A stretch of DNA of 64,000 nucleotides from JADJWR01 sp963847675 (GCA_963847675.1 CAWKAP010000005.1:1-64000); one strand, 5' to 3'; positions 1 through 9,381 are shown, numbered from the stretch's first letter. The notes: generated by a model from the sequence alone, not told the origin. Numbers and translations: made by a program.

Positions 1-666
1 GAGTACGACCCGTACAAATACAACTCGTTCACCGCCAACGCCGGCGAGCAGATGCACGCAATCACGCGGTCGATTGCCGAGTTGCTCGACCGGGCGGCCG
101 GATCCGGCGCGCCGGCAGAGTTCCCGCGAATCCTTGCTTTCCAGTCGGTGGCCGACGCCACCGTCTCGACACCGGCGTTGATCGCGGCGTTCTTTCGCTC
201 GGCCGTTCCCGGTCGGCACGAACTCGTGCTCTTCGATATCAACCGCCAGGCGGATGCGGCGGCGCTGTATCTGCCCGGCGTCGCAGACGTCAGGCCGCGC
301 CTGCTTTCCGGTCCGCCGCTGCCGTTCGACCTGACGATCATTGCCAACCTGAACGAGCAGACCGAACGGCTCGCCGCTGTCCATCGCAAGGCGGGAAGCG
401 GCGAAGTCGCAGTGCAGGACTCCGGTCTGGCATGGCCGAACGGGGTGTTTTCGATGTCGCACGTCGCATTGCCGTTTGCGCCTGACGATCCCGTCTACGG
501 CAGCCGCCATCCGTCGAGCCGGGAACGCATCTACCTGGGCGCGGTCGACGTGCGCGGCGAGCGCGGCGTGCTTGCGGTGTCGCCTGCGAACCTGATCCGC
601 CTGCGCCACAATCCCTTTTTCGAGTTCATGGCGCAGCGGATCGAGCAATTCCTGCTCGCCGAGTAG
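1..666 (+). CDS. alpha/beta hydrolase, 5'-truncated by window edge
   Basis: The frame is open from base 1 with no start codon, so the N-terminus lies outside the window; about 221 residues remain. The visible part resembles the C-terminal half of serine alpha/beta hydrolases. A beta-strand plus Asp loop (FQSVADATVS) probably supplies the catalytic acid, and RLRHNPFF near the end probably supplies the catalytic His. The nucleophile elbow is upstream of the window and cannot be checked. An Internal ATG at 52 is not the true start, because EYDPYKYNSF upstream of it reads as family sequence. Hydrolase fold is likely; the substrate is unknown. Confidence 0.75.
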   Translation, partial: EYDPYKYNSFTANAGEQMHAITRSIAELLDRAAGSGAPAEFPRILAFQSVADATVSTPALIAAFFRSAVPGRHELVLFDINRQADAAALYLPGVADVRPRLLSGPPLPFDLTIIANLNEQTERLAAVHRKAGSGEVAVQDSGLAWPNGVFSMSHVALPFAPDDPVYGSRHPSSRERIYLGAVDVRGERGVLAVSPANLIRLRHNPFFEFMAQRIEQFLLAE

Positions 667-683
667 CCTGGATCAGGCAGTTC

Positions 684-703
684 GCCGGATGCAGCCATCC
701 GGC
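684..703 (+). terminator. hairpin after the alpha/beta hydrolase gene
   Basis: A perfect 8-bp stem, GCCGGATG and CATCCGGC, encloses the loop CAGC 17 bases after the hydrolase stop. No T-run follows, so it may be a weak or Rho-assisted terminator or an mRNA 3'-end stabiliser. Confidence 0.45.
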
Positions 704-794
704 CTGTTACGCAGAGCAGCGACGGCGGCCGAGTTTCTTCGGTCCTGTGCAGGCGCGGCGCAGGTTTTGTGAGCGACATGGCGGAGGGAGCGAA

Positions 795-1151
795 GTGATC
801 AGATCGTTCAACATGGTTCTTGCCATCGCCTGTCTCGCCGTGGCCGGCCACACCGCTGCCGCCGGCTTCGGCTTCCTGGCGAGAGGAACGATGACCCGAT
901 TCAGCGAGACCGACATGAAGCTGTTCGAAGAGGCGCTGGGCAAGGCGCTTGCGGCCGAAAAGACCGGCGTGCCGGTCGAATGGAAGAACGGGCAGACCGG
1001 CGCCTCCGGCGTGATCACGCCGCGGCGCATCTTCAGGAAGGCCTCAACGCCGTGCAGCGAAGTACGCATCGTCAATCGGCACAGGACGCGCGAGGACAGC
1101 GGTGTGTACTCGTTCTGCCAGCAGGATGGACGGTGGAGCCTCGCGCAGTAG
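795..1151 (+). CDS. small exported protein, RT0821/Lpp0805 (17 kDa surface antigen)-like
   Basis: The 118-residue product starts at GTG 795, chosen because GGAGGG lies 6 bases upstream and the start gives a clean signal peptide (VIRSFNMVLAIACLAVAG, cleavage near HTAAA-G). The mature part has the pattern of the surface-antigen family: W-x-NGQTG-x-SG-x-ITP, a Cys in PCSEVR, then SFCQQDGRW at the C-terminus, so the two Cys may form a disulfide. It probably acts in the periplasm or envelope; its role is unknown. An upstream ATG at 747 would add a non-signal-like extension. It is flanked by unrelated metabolic genes. Confidence 0.6.
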   Translation: MIRSFNMVLAIACLAVAGHTAAAGFGFLARGTMTRFSETDMKLFEEALGKALAAEKTGVPVEWKNGQTGASGVITPRRIFRKASTPCSEVRIVNRHRTREDSGVYSFCQQDGRWSLAQ

Positions 1152-1257
1152 GAAGGCGCCGCGCTTCATCGCAGCCGGGGCAATGCGAGCCGTCGGCGCC
1201 CGGCGGTGACGGAAGTCATCGCGCCCCTTTCGAGTTCATGGACGACCGAGGATTTCG

Positions 1258-2145
1258 ATGAACGCAACGGGTTTCCACGGCGTCTTTCCCTACCTCGTCT
1301 CGCCGCTCGACGAAGCGGGCGAAGTGAAGGCTGATGTCCTTGCCCGGCTGTGCGAAGACCTGATCCAGGCCGGCGTGCACGGGCTCACGCCGCTCGGCTC
1401 GACCGGCGAATTCGCGTATCTGAGCCGGACCCAGCGGCGGCGGGTGGTCGAGGTGGTCATCGAGGCAGCCGCCGGGCGTGTGCCGGTGGTCGCCGGCGTG
1501 GCCTCGACCACGACCGCCGATGCCGTCGATCAGGCGCGCGAGTGGGAACGGCTTGGCGCTGACGGAATCCTCGCCATCCTCGAGGCGTACTTTCCACTTG
1601 CCGACGACGGCGTGTACGCGTACTTCGAGGCCATCGGCGCGGCGGTGTCGGTGCCGGTCGTGCTGTACACGAATCCGAGCTTCCAGCGCTCCGACCTCAG
1701 CCTGCCGGTGATCGAGCGGCTGAGCCGCGTGCCGAACATCCGTTACATCAAGGACGCTTCGGTCAACACCGGCCGGCTGCTCTCGATCATCAACCGGGTC
1801 GAAGGGCGGATGCAGGTGTTCGCCGCCTCGTCGCATATCCCCGCCTGCGTGATGCTGCTCGGCGGCGTCGGGTGGATGGCGGGGCCGGCCTGTGTCGCGC
1901 CGCGGCAAAGCGTCGAGCTGTACGAACTGTGCCGGCGCGGTGAGTGGACCGCGGCGATGGCGAAGCAGCGGCCGCTGTGGGCGCTGAACCAGGCATTCGC
2001 CAGGTACAACCTCGCCGCCTGCATCAAGGGCGGGCTCGAAATGCAGGGCTACCCGGTCGGCGCGCCGCTGCCGCCGCAGGCGCCGCTGTCGGCGGAGGGC
2101 GTCGAGGACGTGCGCCGCGCGCTGACTTCGATCAGCGCGCTGTAG
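1258..2145 (+). CDS. dihydrodipicolinate synthase (DapA/NanA) family lyase
   Basis: This 295-residue TIM-barrel class I aldolase has the normal family length. Visible catalytic features are GSTGE (residues 47-51), which binds the pyruvate-type carboxylate; Tyr137 in YTNP, the proton shuttle; and Lys165 in YIKDAS, the Schiff-base lysine. Family members make dihydrodipicolinate or cleave N-acetylneuraminate or 2-keto-3-deoxy sugar acids. Lone catabolic copies next to transport genes are usually not the biosynthetic DapA. Here the neighbour is a broken peptide-type ABC transporter, so a lost catabolic cluster is plausible. Substrate is unassigned. Confidence 0.85.
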   Translation: MNATGFHGVFPYLVSPLDEAGEVKADVLARLCEDLIQAGVHGLTPLGSTGEFAYLSRTQRRRVVEVVIEAAAGRVPVVAGVASTTTADAVDQAREWERLGADGILAILEAYFPLADDGVYAYFEAIGAAVSVPVVLYTNPSFQRSDLSLPVIERLSRVPNIRYIKDASVNTGRLLSIINRVEGRMQVFAASSHIPACVMLLGGVGWMAGPACVAPRQSVELYELCRRGEWTAAMAKQRPLWALNQAFARYNLAACIKGGLEMQGYPVGAPLPPQAPLSAEGVEDVRRALTSISAL

Positions 2146-2267
2146 CGGCCATCGGGGATTGACCGCGGCCGGCACGGCGCCCGAGCACGATTGTCCTTGA
2201 GCGCCGAACGGCGCCCGCGTAGCTTCGCTGCCGGCGTCGCGTCGGTCGACGTGCCTGGGAGAGCGGC

Positions 2268-2319
2268 ATCGACGAGCAGGAGTTGCGCGATCTGATCGAA
2301 CAAGTCAGGGCCGGGCAGG
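2268..2319 (+). pseudogene. 5' remnant of a peptide ABC transporter substrate-binding protein gene
   Basis: After a GGGAG motif (2257-2261) the frame from 2268 reads IDEQELRDLIEQVRAGQ. As I recall, Burkholderiales peptide-binding proteins start with a similar M-x-E-x-ELR-x-LI-x-x-VRAG-x-x-x-RRAF segment. The expected ATG is ATC here, and within 20 codons the sequence runs into the ATPase fragment in another frame. I infer that a deletion joined the head of this gene to the tail of the ATPase gene. The assignment rests on a short match. Confidence 0.4.
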
Positions 2320-2916
<597 letters not shown>

Positions 2917-3053
2917 CGCGTCCTCCCGACCTCGCGGCGAGAATGGCCGGCAGGTGTGTCCGCGAGCCGAGCCCGCTCCAAATACGATATTGATATCAGT
3001 AGGCCGAGTCTCCGAAGCTTGGCGACCGAACAGCCGGCGCGATCCGCTGCGAC

Positions 3054-4223
3054 TCAACGCAAGACGACGAAGTCGCAGTCGAAGTAGACCCACGGCGACG
3101 TCGGTCCGGTTCGGTTGCCGTCGCGCGCTTGCACTGACCACCGGTTGGATGAACCCAGTTGCGACGGCGCCGCCGAAGTCCGCACGCCGGCCGTCGCCGT
3201 CGATAAGCCGGAACGCCATTGGCCCGGCTTGTCGGCCTTCTCGAGCCGCACGACGTAATCGCGGGCGCCGGCCACCCTGCTCCACGACAGCGTGATTGCG
3301 CTGCGGCAATCGAGCCGCGCGCCGCCCGGCCGGTTCTGCCCCGGCCTCAGGCCCGTTGGCGTACCAAGCGGCGGCGCCGCTTCCGGCGCCGGCGGCTGGT
3401 ACACGCCACCCTGGCTGGGGGTTGCCCGGTCGGTGGGCGCGCGATCCGTGCCGGCCGGCGGGGTTGTTGGCGGCGGCGCGCTGTCGCGGTCCCGCTTTCT
3501 GCTTGCGAGTATTGCGCCGATGGCGATTGCGGCGGCCCCGGCCGCAATTGCAGCTTCCGTCGACGAGATCCCTGCCTGCTGCGGCACGAGCCGCTCCAGC
3601 CGCTCGACCCACTCGCGCGTCGACTGCAATTCGGCCTCGCTGGCAGGCATCGGCTGCGGCGCCTGGGGATACGCCGTGCCCATCTGGCCGGCAGTGAGCG
3701 TCACCGGCGCCCAGGCACGCTGCGTCGAATCGACACGCACGGTGCCCTCGATGACGATCACCGAAGTTTCGCCGCCCGGTTCGGTGCGCACCAGAAAGGC
3801 CGTGCCCTGCGCGCCTGCGCGAACGAACGTGGTTTCGACCTCGAACGCACCGCGGATCTTGGCGAAAACCTCGTTGAACATCCTGAGGAACGATCCGATC
3901 TCGCCGCCGCTGTTCGGCCGCATCAGGATCTCCGAGCCGGTCGCGTAGCGAATCACCGCCTCGGCGCGCTGCCCGGTCACCACGTAGTCACCTCGGCGCA
4001 ACTCCATCCCGGCGCGCCCCTCGACGGTCTTGCCGTCGCGGGTCACGCTCATGAGTCCGCCTTCGTTGGGGCGCGCAACCCGCTGGCCATCGACGACGAC
4101 ACCCGCGATCCAGGCGTATCCCGCAGGCTTGGTCGCGCAACCGGCGAGCCCGGAGATCACCAGCGCCGCGCTGACAACGGCGGCGACTGCGCGTTGCAGG
4201 AATCGACAGTGCAGGATATTCAT
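3054..4223 (-). CDS. FecR-domain lipoprotein paired with TIR-CHASE2 receptor
   Basis: The 389-residue product starts at ATG 4223 behind GGAGG and overlaps the stop of the upstream TIR-CHASE2 gene by 4 bases, so the two are translationally coupled. The N-terminus is a lipoprotein signal with lipobox LAGC. Next comes a FecR-type beta domain (about residues 50-170, including GAQGTAFLVRT and VIVIEGTVRV), a hydrophobic Ala/Ile stretch (AAIAAGAAAIAIGAI), a Pro-rich linker and a C-terminal fibronectin-like region (LSWSRVAGARDYVVRL). FecR proteins often sit beside CHASE2 receptors; it is probably the periplasmic partner that senses or relays a signal. Ligand unknown. Confidence 0.8.
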   Translation of the reverse strand: MNILHCRFLQRAVAAVVSAALVISGLAGCATKPAGYAWIAGVVVDGQRVARPNEGGLMSVTRDGKTVEGRAGMELRRGDYVVTGQRAEAVIRYATGSEILMRPNSGGEIGSFLRMFNEVFAKIRGAFEVETTFVRAGAQGTAFLVRTEPGGETSVIVIEGTVRVDSTQRAWAPVTLTAGQMGTAYPQAPQPMPASEAELQSTREWVERLERLVPQQAGISSTEAAIAAGAAAIAIGAILASRKRDRDSAPPPTTPPAGTDRAPTDRATPSQGGVYQPPAPEAAPPLGTPTGLRPGQNRPGGARLDCRSAITLSWSRVAGARDYVVRLEKADKPGQWRSGLSTATAGVRTSAAPSQLGSSNRWSVQARDGNRTGPTSPWVYFDCDFVVLR

Positions 4224-5932
4224 CGCAGACCTCCAGATGAAAGCCGACCAGCAAGCCATGCCCCGAGTGCGAGCGAAACGAGGCCATAGGGGATACCGAC
4301 CAGCAGTTGCTCGGAGCGGTACAGCGCGACGGCGGCGCCGATGAACGCGACGCCGATGGCCGCCAGCGCCGTCATCCTGACGACGCGCGTCCGGCGCTGC
4401 AGCCGCGCTGTGGCGAGCGCACCGAGCAGCGCCGTGGCGATCGCCATCACCACCTGCGCAAACAGAGGCAGCGGCAGGATGGACGCGCGGCGCTCCATGG
4501 CATCGATCTGCGCGGCAATCAGCTGCGAGCCCCATAGTTCGCGGCCGCCGCTGATCTCCAGGCTGTCCTGGCCTGGAAGCTGAACGCCGACCAGCACGAT
4601 CCGCCCGGACAGTGCGGCGAGCGCCTGCGGCTCGCCGCGCAGGATGTCCTCATAAGCGATCCGTCGCGGCGGCCGATCGAGCGGGGGCAGCGCGCCCGGA
4701 TCGAACAGCTGACTTGCCACGAAGTCGCCTTTCCGGATCGCCGGGCATTGTCTCTGCGAACGCGTGAGCTGCTCGAACGTGTGAAAGCGGAGTTCTTCCG
4801 ATGTGCCGGCGCGCGTGAAGGTGAGTCGCTGCCGCACGACATCAGGAGGATTCACCTTGCCACCGCCGCTGAACGCCGCAAGCGCGAGCGATGGCAGCGG
4901 GTCCCGCGGCGCACCCGCGCCTTCTTCCATTCCTTCAGGCACGACCACCAGCGGCATCGAGCGCGCCACGCCGAGCCGTTCGCCGGCGCAGGCGACGCCC
5001 CAGTGCACGAGCAGCGCGTCCAGCCGCGGCGCGATGCGCGGCCGGTCCCCGTCCATGTCCTGCACGCCGACCACCACCGTCATGCGGTCCTTGACCGCCG
5101 AGAGCGCGTCAGCGAGTGCCGCATCGGCCGCGTCGGGGCCGTCGGTGGCAAAGGTGATGTCGAAGGCGACAGTGCGGGCCTTGGCGTCGGCCGCGCGGAG
5201 AAGGAACCGTCCGTGCTCGGCGCGCCAGTCCGCACCGAACGGGCGGCCCACTGCGGCGACCGTCTTCTCGTCGATGGCCGCCAGGACCACGGTGCCGCTC
5301 CACGGCGCCTCCGCGCCGGGCAGCGCCGAACTGAGCAGCATGGTTGCGCTCGCCGTGCGCGTATCGAGTCCAAGCAGATCGAAGACCGACACCCAGCCCC
5401 CGAGGAACACGACCATGCCAACTGCCACTGCGGCGATTCGCGCGCGCTGGCGCCGCTGCATTTCGTCGGCAACGCTTGCGAAGCGCCTGCCTTGCACCGC
5501 CTCGGCCAGCGTGTTCAGGCTCTCGTTCAGCGCGCGCGGATCGATGCGCAGCATGTTCAGCGAACGCAGTGCCAGAAGGTCCTCGGGCAGCCCGTCGACC
5601 GGCTCCTTGGCGCCTTCGACCAGTGCCACGATCACGCGCGGCTTGCCCGTGGCGGCGCGCAGCGCAAGGGCACGTCGCACTTCCTCGCGCACCCAGTCGT
5701 CGCCACGCATCCGCGCCTGCAGGATTTCGAGCCAGCGTGGACCGACCACCACGACGACCACGTCGGCGCTGGCCAGGTGTTTGTCGATCGCGGCGACGAA
5801 GTCGTCGCCATAGCCGATGTCCTCGATGTCCGTGAAGACGTTTTCATCGCCGAAGTACCTGGCGAGTTCGCCGTGCAGCAGCTTGGCGGCAAGCGCGGTG
5901 TCGTCGCGGCGATAACTGATGAAGACGTTCAC
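4220..5932 (-). CDS. TIR-CHASE2 transmembrane receptor
   Basis: This 570-residue protein has a cytoplasmic N-terminal TIR domain (about 1-140; VFISYRRDD at 3-11, DWVREEV at 79-85). Glu84 fits the catalytic Glu of NAD-cleaving TIRs. A membrane helix follows (about 166-184), then an extracytoplasmic CHASE2 sensor domain (about 190-475) and a C-terminal set of two or three membrane helices. CHASE2 proteins usually carry a cyclase, kinase or GGDEF output; here the output is TIR, so a stimulus in the periplasm could trigger NAD cleavage or nucleotide signalling. It is the first gene of an operon with the FecR lipoprotein. The domain calls are firm; the function is inferred. Confidence 0.85.
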   Translation of the reverse strand: MNVFISYRRDDTALAAKLLHGELARYFGDENVFTDIEDIGYGDDFVAAIDKHLASADVVVVVVGPRWLEILQARMRGDDWVREEVRRALALRAATGKPRVIVALVEGAKEPVDGLPEDLLALRSLNMLRIDPRALNESLNTLAEAVQGRRFASVADEMQRRQRARIAAVAVGMVVFLGGWVSVFDLLGLDTRTASATMLLSSALPGAEAPWSGTVVLAAIDEKTVAAVGRPFGADWRAEHGRFLLRAADAKARTVAFDITFATDGPDAADAALADALSAVKDRMTVVVGVQDMDGDRPRIAPRLDALLVHWGVACAGERLGVARSMPLVVVPEGMEEGAGAPRDPLPSLALAAFSGGGKVNPPDVVRQRLTFTRAGTSEELRFHTFEQLTRSQRQCPAIRKGDFVASQLFDPGALPPLDRPPRRIAYEDILRGEPQALAALSGRIVLVGVQLPGQDSLEISGGRELWGSQLIAAQIDAMERRASILPLPLFAQVVMAIATALLGALATARLQRRTRVVRMTALAAIGVAFIGAAVALYRSEQLLVGIPYGLVSLALGAWLAGRLSSGGLR

Positions 5933-6052
5933 GGGGTCCGGCGCAGTTCCCTTCGAGGATACGGGTCATCGGCAGATCGGCCCATCCCCAACAGGCGAGT
6001 CGGCCGCAGCTTCGACGCCGGCGCCGGCGCGACGCTTAACTGCATTGCGTGT

Positions 6053-6100
6053 CCCCTGTTACGGGGGATTCATCCGTCATCGACGTTCCAACGACGGATG
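6053..6100. promoter_or_regulatory. inverted repeats between divergent TIR-CHASE2 and muramidase operons
   Basis: The 207-base divergent intergenic stretch holds CATCCGTC (6071-6078) and its exact complement GACGGATG (6093-6100) separated by 14 bases. Just before it lies CCCC-TGTTAC-GGGG (6053-6066). The position suits an operator shared by both operons; no regulator gene is recognisable nearby. Confidence 0.35.
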
Positions 6101-6139
6101 GCTGTGGCAGTCTTCACGGTTCGAACGAACGGAGGTCCT

Positions 6140-6754
6140 ATGCCCATGCCTGCCTTCGAAGCTGCCTTGCCGTTCGTCCTGCGCTGGGAGGGCGGCCTCG
6201 TCGATCACCCGCAGGATCCGGGCGGACGCACCAACAAGGGCGTGACGCAGCGCGTGTACGACCGGTGGCGCCGCCGCCAGGGTCTGCCGCAGCGCGACGT
6301 GAAGCTGATCGAGGACGACGAGGTGCATCGGATCTACGAATCGGGATACTGGATCCCGCCGCGCTGCGACCTGCTGGCGCGCCAGCTCGACCTGGTGCAG
6401 TTCGATACCGCAGTGAACATGGGACCTGGACGCGCGGTGCGCCTGCTGCAGGGTGCGGTCGGCACCGGCGTGGACGGCGACTTCGGGCCGGCCACGGAGC
6501 GCGCGGTCGCGGGCTGTGATCCGGGCGAGGCGATCGTCCGCTATTGCGACGACCGTGAGGCGTACTACCGCACACTGGTTCGCAACCGGCCGGAGCTCGG
6601 CGTGTTCCTCAAGGGCTGGCTGAACCGGCTCAACTCGCTGCGCCGCGAAGTCGGCCTGCCCGGCTTCGAGTCTGCCGCCGACTTCGATCTCGGCGACGCC
6701 GCGTATATCGCGCGTATTCCGGACGTCGGCGAGGACGCCGCCTACGATTTCTGA
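6140..6754 (+). CDS. GH108-type N-acetylmuramidase / peptidoglycan hydrolase
   Basis: The start is ATG 6140 with GGAGG 4 bases upstream, giving 204 residues. The N-terminus carries the GH108 hallmark EGG (Glu17 as catalytic acid) followed by D-x-x-x-DPGG-x-TN-x-GVT. A predicted peptidoglycan-binding 3 domain covers the C-terminal half (VDGDFGPATERAV). Such enzymes are phage endolysins, secretion-system effectors or wall-remodelling enzymes. No signal peptide or holin is visible, so it is cytoplasmic or exported by another route. It heads a three-gene operon with a hydrolase (22-base gap) and a protease (11-base gap), which suggests an effector role rather than phage lysis. Confidence 0.8.
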   Translation: MPMPAFEAALPFVLRWEGGLVDHPQDPGGRTNKGVTQRVYDRWRRRQGLPQRDVKLIEDDEVHRIYESGYWIPPRCDLLARQLDLVQFDTAVNMGPGRAVRLLQGAVGTGVDGDFGPATERAVAGCDPGEAIVRYCDDREAYYRTLVRNRPELGVFLKGWLNRLNSLRREVGLPGFESAADFDLGDAAYIARIPDVGEDAAYDF

Positions 6755-6776
6755 TCCGAACGGCAGGAGAAACGGC

Positions 6777-7712
6777 ATGGCTCACGTCACGTTCATCCAC
6801 GGCATCGCCAACAAGCCTCCTGCGCCGGATCTGCTGCGCATCTGGCGCGAGGCGCTCGCCAACTCGGCCGATCCGCTGCCGCTCGGCGACCTCGGCGTCA
6901 CCAGCTCGCTCGTCTACTGGGCGGACCTGCTGTACGAGAAGCCGGACGATGACATCGCGGCGCACGAGGGCGTGCTGGAGAACACCGCGCAGGCCGTCGA
7001 CGGCGGCGGCGGGGCCGAGCCGCCGACTCCGCGCACGGCGCAGGAGAAGGCCTTCCTCGACGCCTTGCGCAAGCACATGACCGGCCTGTCCGACGCCGAG
7101 ATCGCCGCCGAACCGCCAGCCGTGCCGGCGAATCCGCAGGGTGCACTCGAGCGCGTGCCGCTGCCGTGGTTCCTGAAGAAGCCGATCATGGACGCGCTGC
7201 TGCGTGACGTGCATCACTACCTGTTCGACGTCGAGTTCGCCCCGCCGGGCCGCCCGCCGGTGCGCATCCAGCAGACGATCCGCCGGCGCTTCGTCGAAAC
7301 GCTCGGCGCGCCCGGCATCACGGGGCCGCACGTGGTGGTCTCGCACAGCATGGGGACGGTGATCGCCTACGACTGCCTGAAGCGGGTGACCGACTGCCCG
7401 GGCGTCGACGGCCTGATCACGCTCGGTTGCCCGCTGGGGCTCGACGAGGTCCAGGACCAGCTGCAGCCCGGATGGAGCCGGGACAACGGCTTTCCTTCCG
7501 AGCGGGTCGCCGGCGGCTGGACCAACCTCTTCGATCGCCTCGACCCGGTGTGCGGCTTCGATCCGCAGCTCGCCAACGACTTTCGCAAGGGTGGCGCGAA
7601 CGCGGTCGAGGACGTCGCCGTGCAGAACGACGGCGCATGGCGGCACTCGATCACCAAGTACCTGCGCCAGCGCGAGGTCTGCCGTGTCCTGCGCAGTCTG
7701 CTGCGTCTGTAG
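6777..7712 (+). CDS. alpha/beta hydrolase (lipase/esterase-like) in effector-like operon
   Basis: The 311-residue protein opens with the oxyanion strand VTFIHGI and has the nucleophile elbow SHSMGT. The candidate Asp is in DRLDPV and the candidate His in WRHSITKYL near the C-terminus. There is no signal peptide, so it is cytosolic. A long insertion between the first strands (about residues 50-150) is unlike small esterases and could be a lid. It sits between the muramidase and the TRAFs-protease genes in one operon, and a second hydrolase of this fold is fused to the papain-like protein at 14320. Substrate unknown. Confidence 0.8.
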   Translation: MAHVTFIHGIANKPPAPDLLRIWREALANSADPLPLGDLGVTSSLVYWADLLYEKPDDDIAAHEGVLENTAQAVDGGGGAEPPTPRTAQEKAFLDALRKHMTGLSDAEIAAEPPAVPANPQGALERVPLPWFLKKPIMDALLRDVHHYLFDVEFAPPGRPPVRIQQTIRRRFVETLGAPGITGPHVVVSHSMGTVIAYDCLKRVTDCPGVDGLITLGCPLGLDEVQDQLQPGWSRDNGFPSERVAGGWTNLFDRLDPVCGFDPQLANDFRKGGANAVEDVAVQNDGAWRHSITKYLRQREVCRVLRSLLRL

Positions 7713-7723
7713 TTCGGGGCCGG

Positions 7724-9319
7724 ATGAGCGACGAGCAGACCCTTGACGAGCTGCGCGCGCAGGCGCGCAGGGCGTTGGCGGCGTTGCGGCGCGCGTGCCG
7801 GGACGACGACGTTCGCGAGGCGCGGTTATTGGTCGAGGCAGTGCGCGACCAGCGCGACTACGAACTGATGGGAGAACTCGCCGAGGCGCTGAGCCGCTGT
7901 GATCCGAAGGACGGCAGGAACCGGCGGCTGTATGCGCAGTACCTGATCGACACCGGCAAGGTCACCGCGGCGATCGATGTGCTGCAGCCGCTGGCACGCC
8001 GGCTGCCCAAGGATCACGCCGAGTTCGCCGAAGTCGCCGGCCTGCTCGGCCGCTCGTACAAGCAGATCTTCATCGACGCCGGCGACAAGAGCAGCGGGGC
8101 TGCACGCGATGCGCTCAGGAAGGCGATCGAAACCTACCGCGGCCCATACGAGCGCGACCCACGCAGGGCGTGGCATGGCGTCAACCTGGTCGCGCTGCTC
8201 ATGCGGGCGCGTTCGCTCGGCATGCGGGTGGCGCCCGGTCTCGATCCGCGGGCGATCGCCGCGCAGGTGGTGGCGATGCTGGAGGGCACGCCTGCAGAGG
8301 AGCGCGACGAGTGGTACCCGGCGATGCTCGCGGAGGCGTCGCTCGGTCTCGACGACTGGGACGTGATCGACCGCCACGTCGAGCAGTACGTCGCGTCGAG
8401 CAGCGTGGAGGCGTTCCAGATCGCCGGAACGCTGCGCCAGTTCACCGAGGTATGGGACCTGGAGAACCGCGACGAGCGGGGCCGCGCCCTGGTCGACATG
8501 CTGCGCGCGAAGCTGCTGCGCCTGCAGGGCACCGAGGTTCGCCTCGCACCCGACGAGCTGGAGCGGGTGCGTGGCCAGCCGAAGCCGTACGAAGGCCGGC
8601 TCGAGGCGATCCTCGGCACCTACGGCGCGCAGACTTACCAGTGGTGGAAGACCGGCATCGAGCGCGCGGCTTCGGTCGCGGCAATTCGCCAGAAAATGGG
8701 CAACCGCATGGGGACGGGCTTTCTCGTGCGCGCCGGCGACCTCGGCCGCGAGCCTGCCGACGAACTGCTCGTGCTGACCAACTTCCATGTGGTCAACGAG
8801 CATGGCGCGAACCACGCTCTGCCGCCGGCGGAGGTGGAGGTCGTCTTCGAGGCCGCCGATCCCGGCAAGGCATACGGAGTCGCCGGCATCGTCTGGAGTT
8901 CGCCGGTGGACCACCACGACTCTGCCCTGCTGCGGCTCGACGCATCGGTGACCGGCATTGCGCCGCTGCCGATCGCCGCCGCGCTGCCGGTGCTCGACGA
9001 AGCGGCGCGCGTCTACATCATCGGGCATCCCGGTGGCCGCGATCTCGCGTTCTCGTTTCAGGACAACGAACTGCTCGACCACGAGGGCCCGCCTGCGGGA
9101 CAACCGCAAATCCCGGGGGTGTGCCGGCTGCACTACCGCGCCCCGACCGAGGGCGGCAGCTCCGGTAGCCCGGTGTTCAATTCAAGGTTGTGGCAGGTGA
9201 TCGCGCTGCATCACCTGGGCGGCAGGATGGGCGTGCCCAGGCTGAACGGCAAGGCCGGCAGCTACGGTGCCAACGAGGGCATCTCGATGCAGTCGATCAT
9301 CGCGGCGATGAAGCAATAG
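7724..9319 (+). CDS. TRAFs-binding-domain protein with C-terminal trypsin-like serine protease
   Basis: The start ATG 7724 lies 11 bases after the preceding stop; product 531 residues. Residues about 1-320 are alpha-helical repeats; the part around residues 110-165 (ETYRGPYERDPRRAWHGVN and following) resembles the TRAFs-binding domain (DUF4071). Residues about 325-531 form a chymotrypsin-fold protease with the full triad: His355 (NFHVVN), Asp399 (HHDSALL), Ser480 (GGSSGSPVF). No signal peptide, so it should cut cytosolic targets. TRAFs-protease fusions occur in predicted conflict and apoptosis-like systems. The helical half may be the regulatory or docking module. Confidence 0.8.
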   Translation: MSDEQTLDELRAQARRALAALRRACRDDDVREARLLVEAVRDQRDYELMGELAEALSRCDPKDGRNRRLYAQYLIDTGKVTAAIDVLQPLARRLPKDHAEFAEVAGLLGRSYKQIFIDAGDKSSGAARDALRKAIETYRGPYERDPRRAWHGVNLVALLMRARSLGMRVAPGLDPRAIAAQVVAMLEGTPAEERDEWYPAMLAEASLGLDDWDVIDRHVEQYVASSSVEAFQIAGTLRQFTEVWDLENRDERGRALVDMLRAKLLRLQGTEVRLAPDELERVRGQPKPYEGRLEAILGTYGAQTYQWWKTGIERAASVAAIRQKMGNRMGTGFLVRAGDLGREPADELLVLTNFHVVNEHGANHALPPAEVEVVFEAADPGKAYGVAGIVWSSPVDHHDSALLRLDASVTGIAPLPIAAALPVLDEAARVYIIGHPGGRDLAFSFQDNELLDHEGPPAGQPQIPGVCRLHYRAPTEGGSSGSPVFNSRLWQVIALHHLGGRMGVPRLNGKAGSYGANEGISMQSIIAAMKQ

Positions 9320-9381
9320 TGCCGGCGTGCGACCGGGCGCCTTGGGGGCACACATGGCGCGACCGGTGCCGAGGCGACCGG

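Noticed and set aside
4748..6139. Long plus-strand open frame opposite the TIR-CHASE2 gene
   Set aside because: It is antisense to a gene with clear domains, its composition (Arg/His-rich, no motif) is that of a GC-rich shadow frame, and only its in-frame tail from ATG 6140 is a real gene.
6140..6754. Muramidase as evidence of a prophage
   Set aside because: No integrase, capsid, tail, holin or att-like repeats in the surrounding 15 kb.
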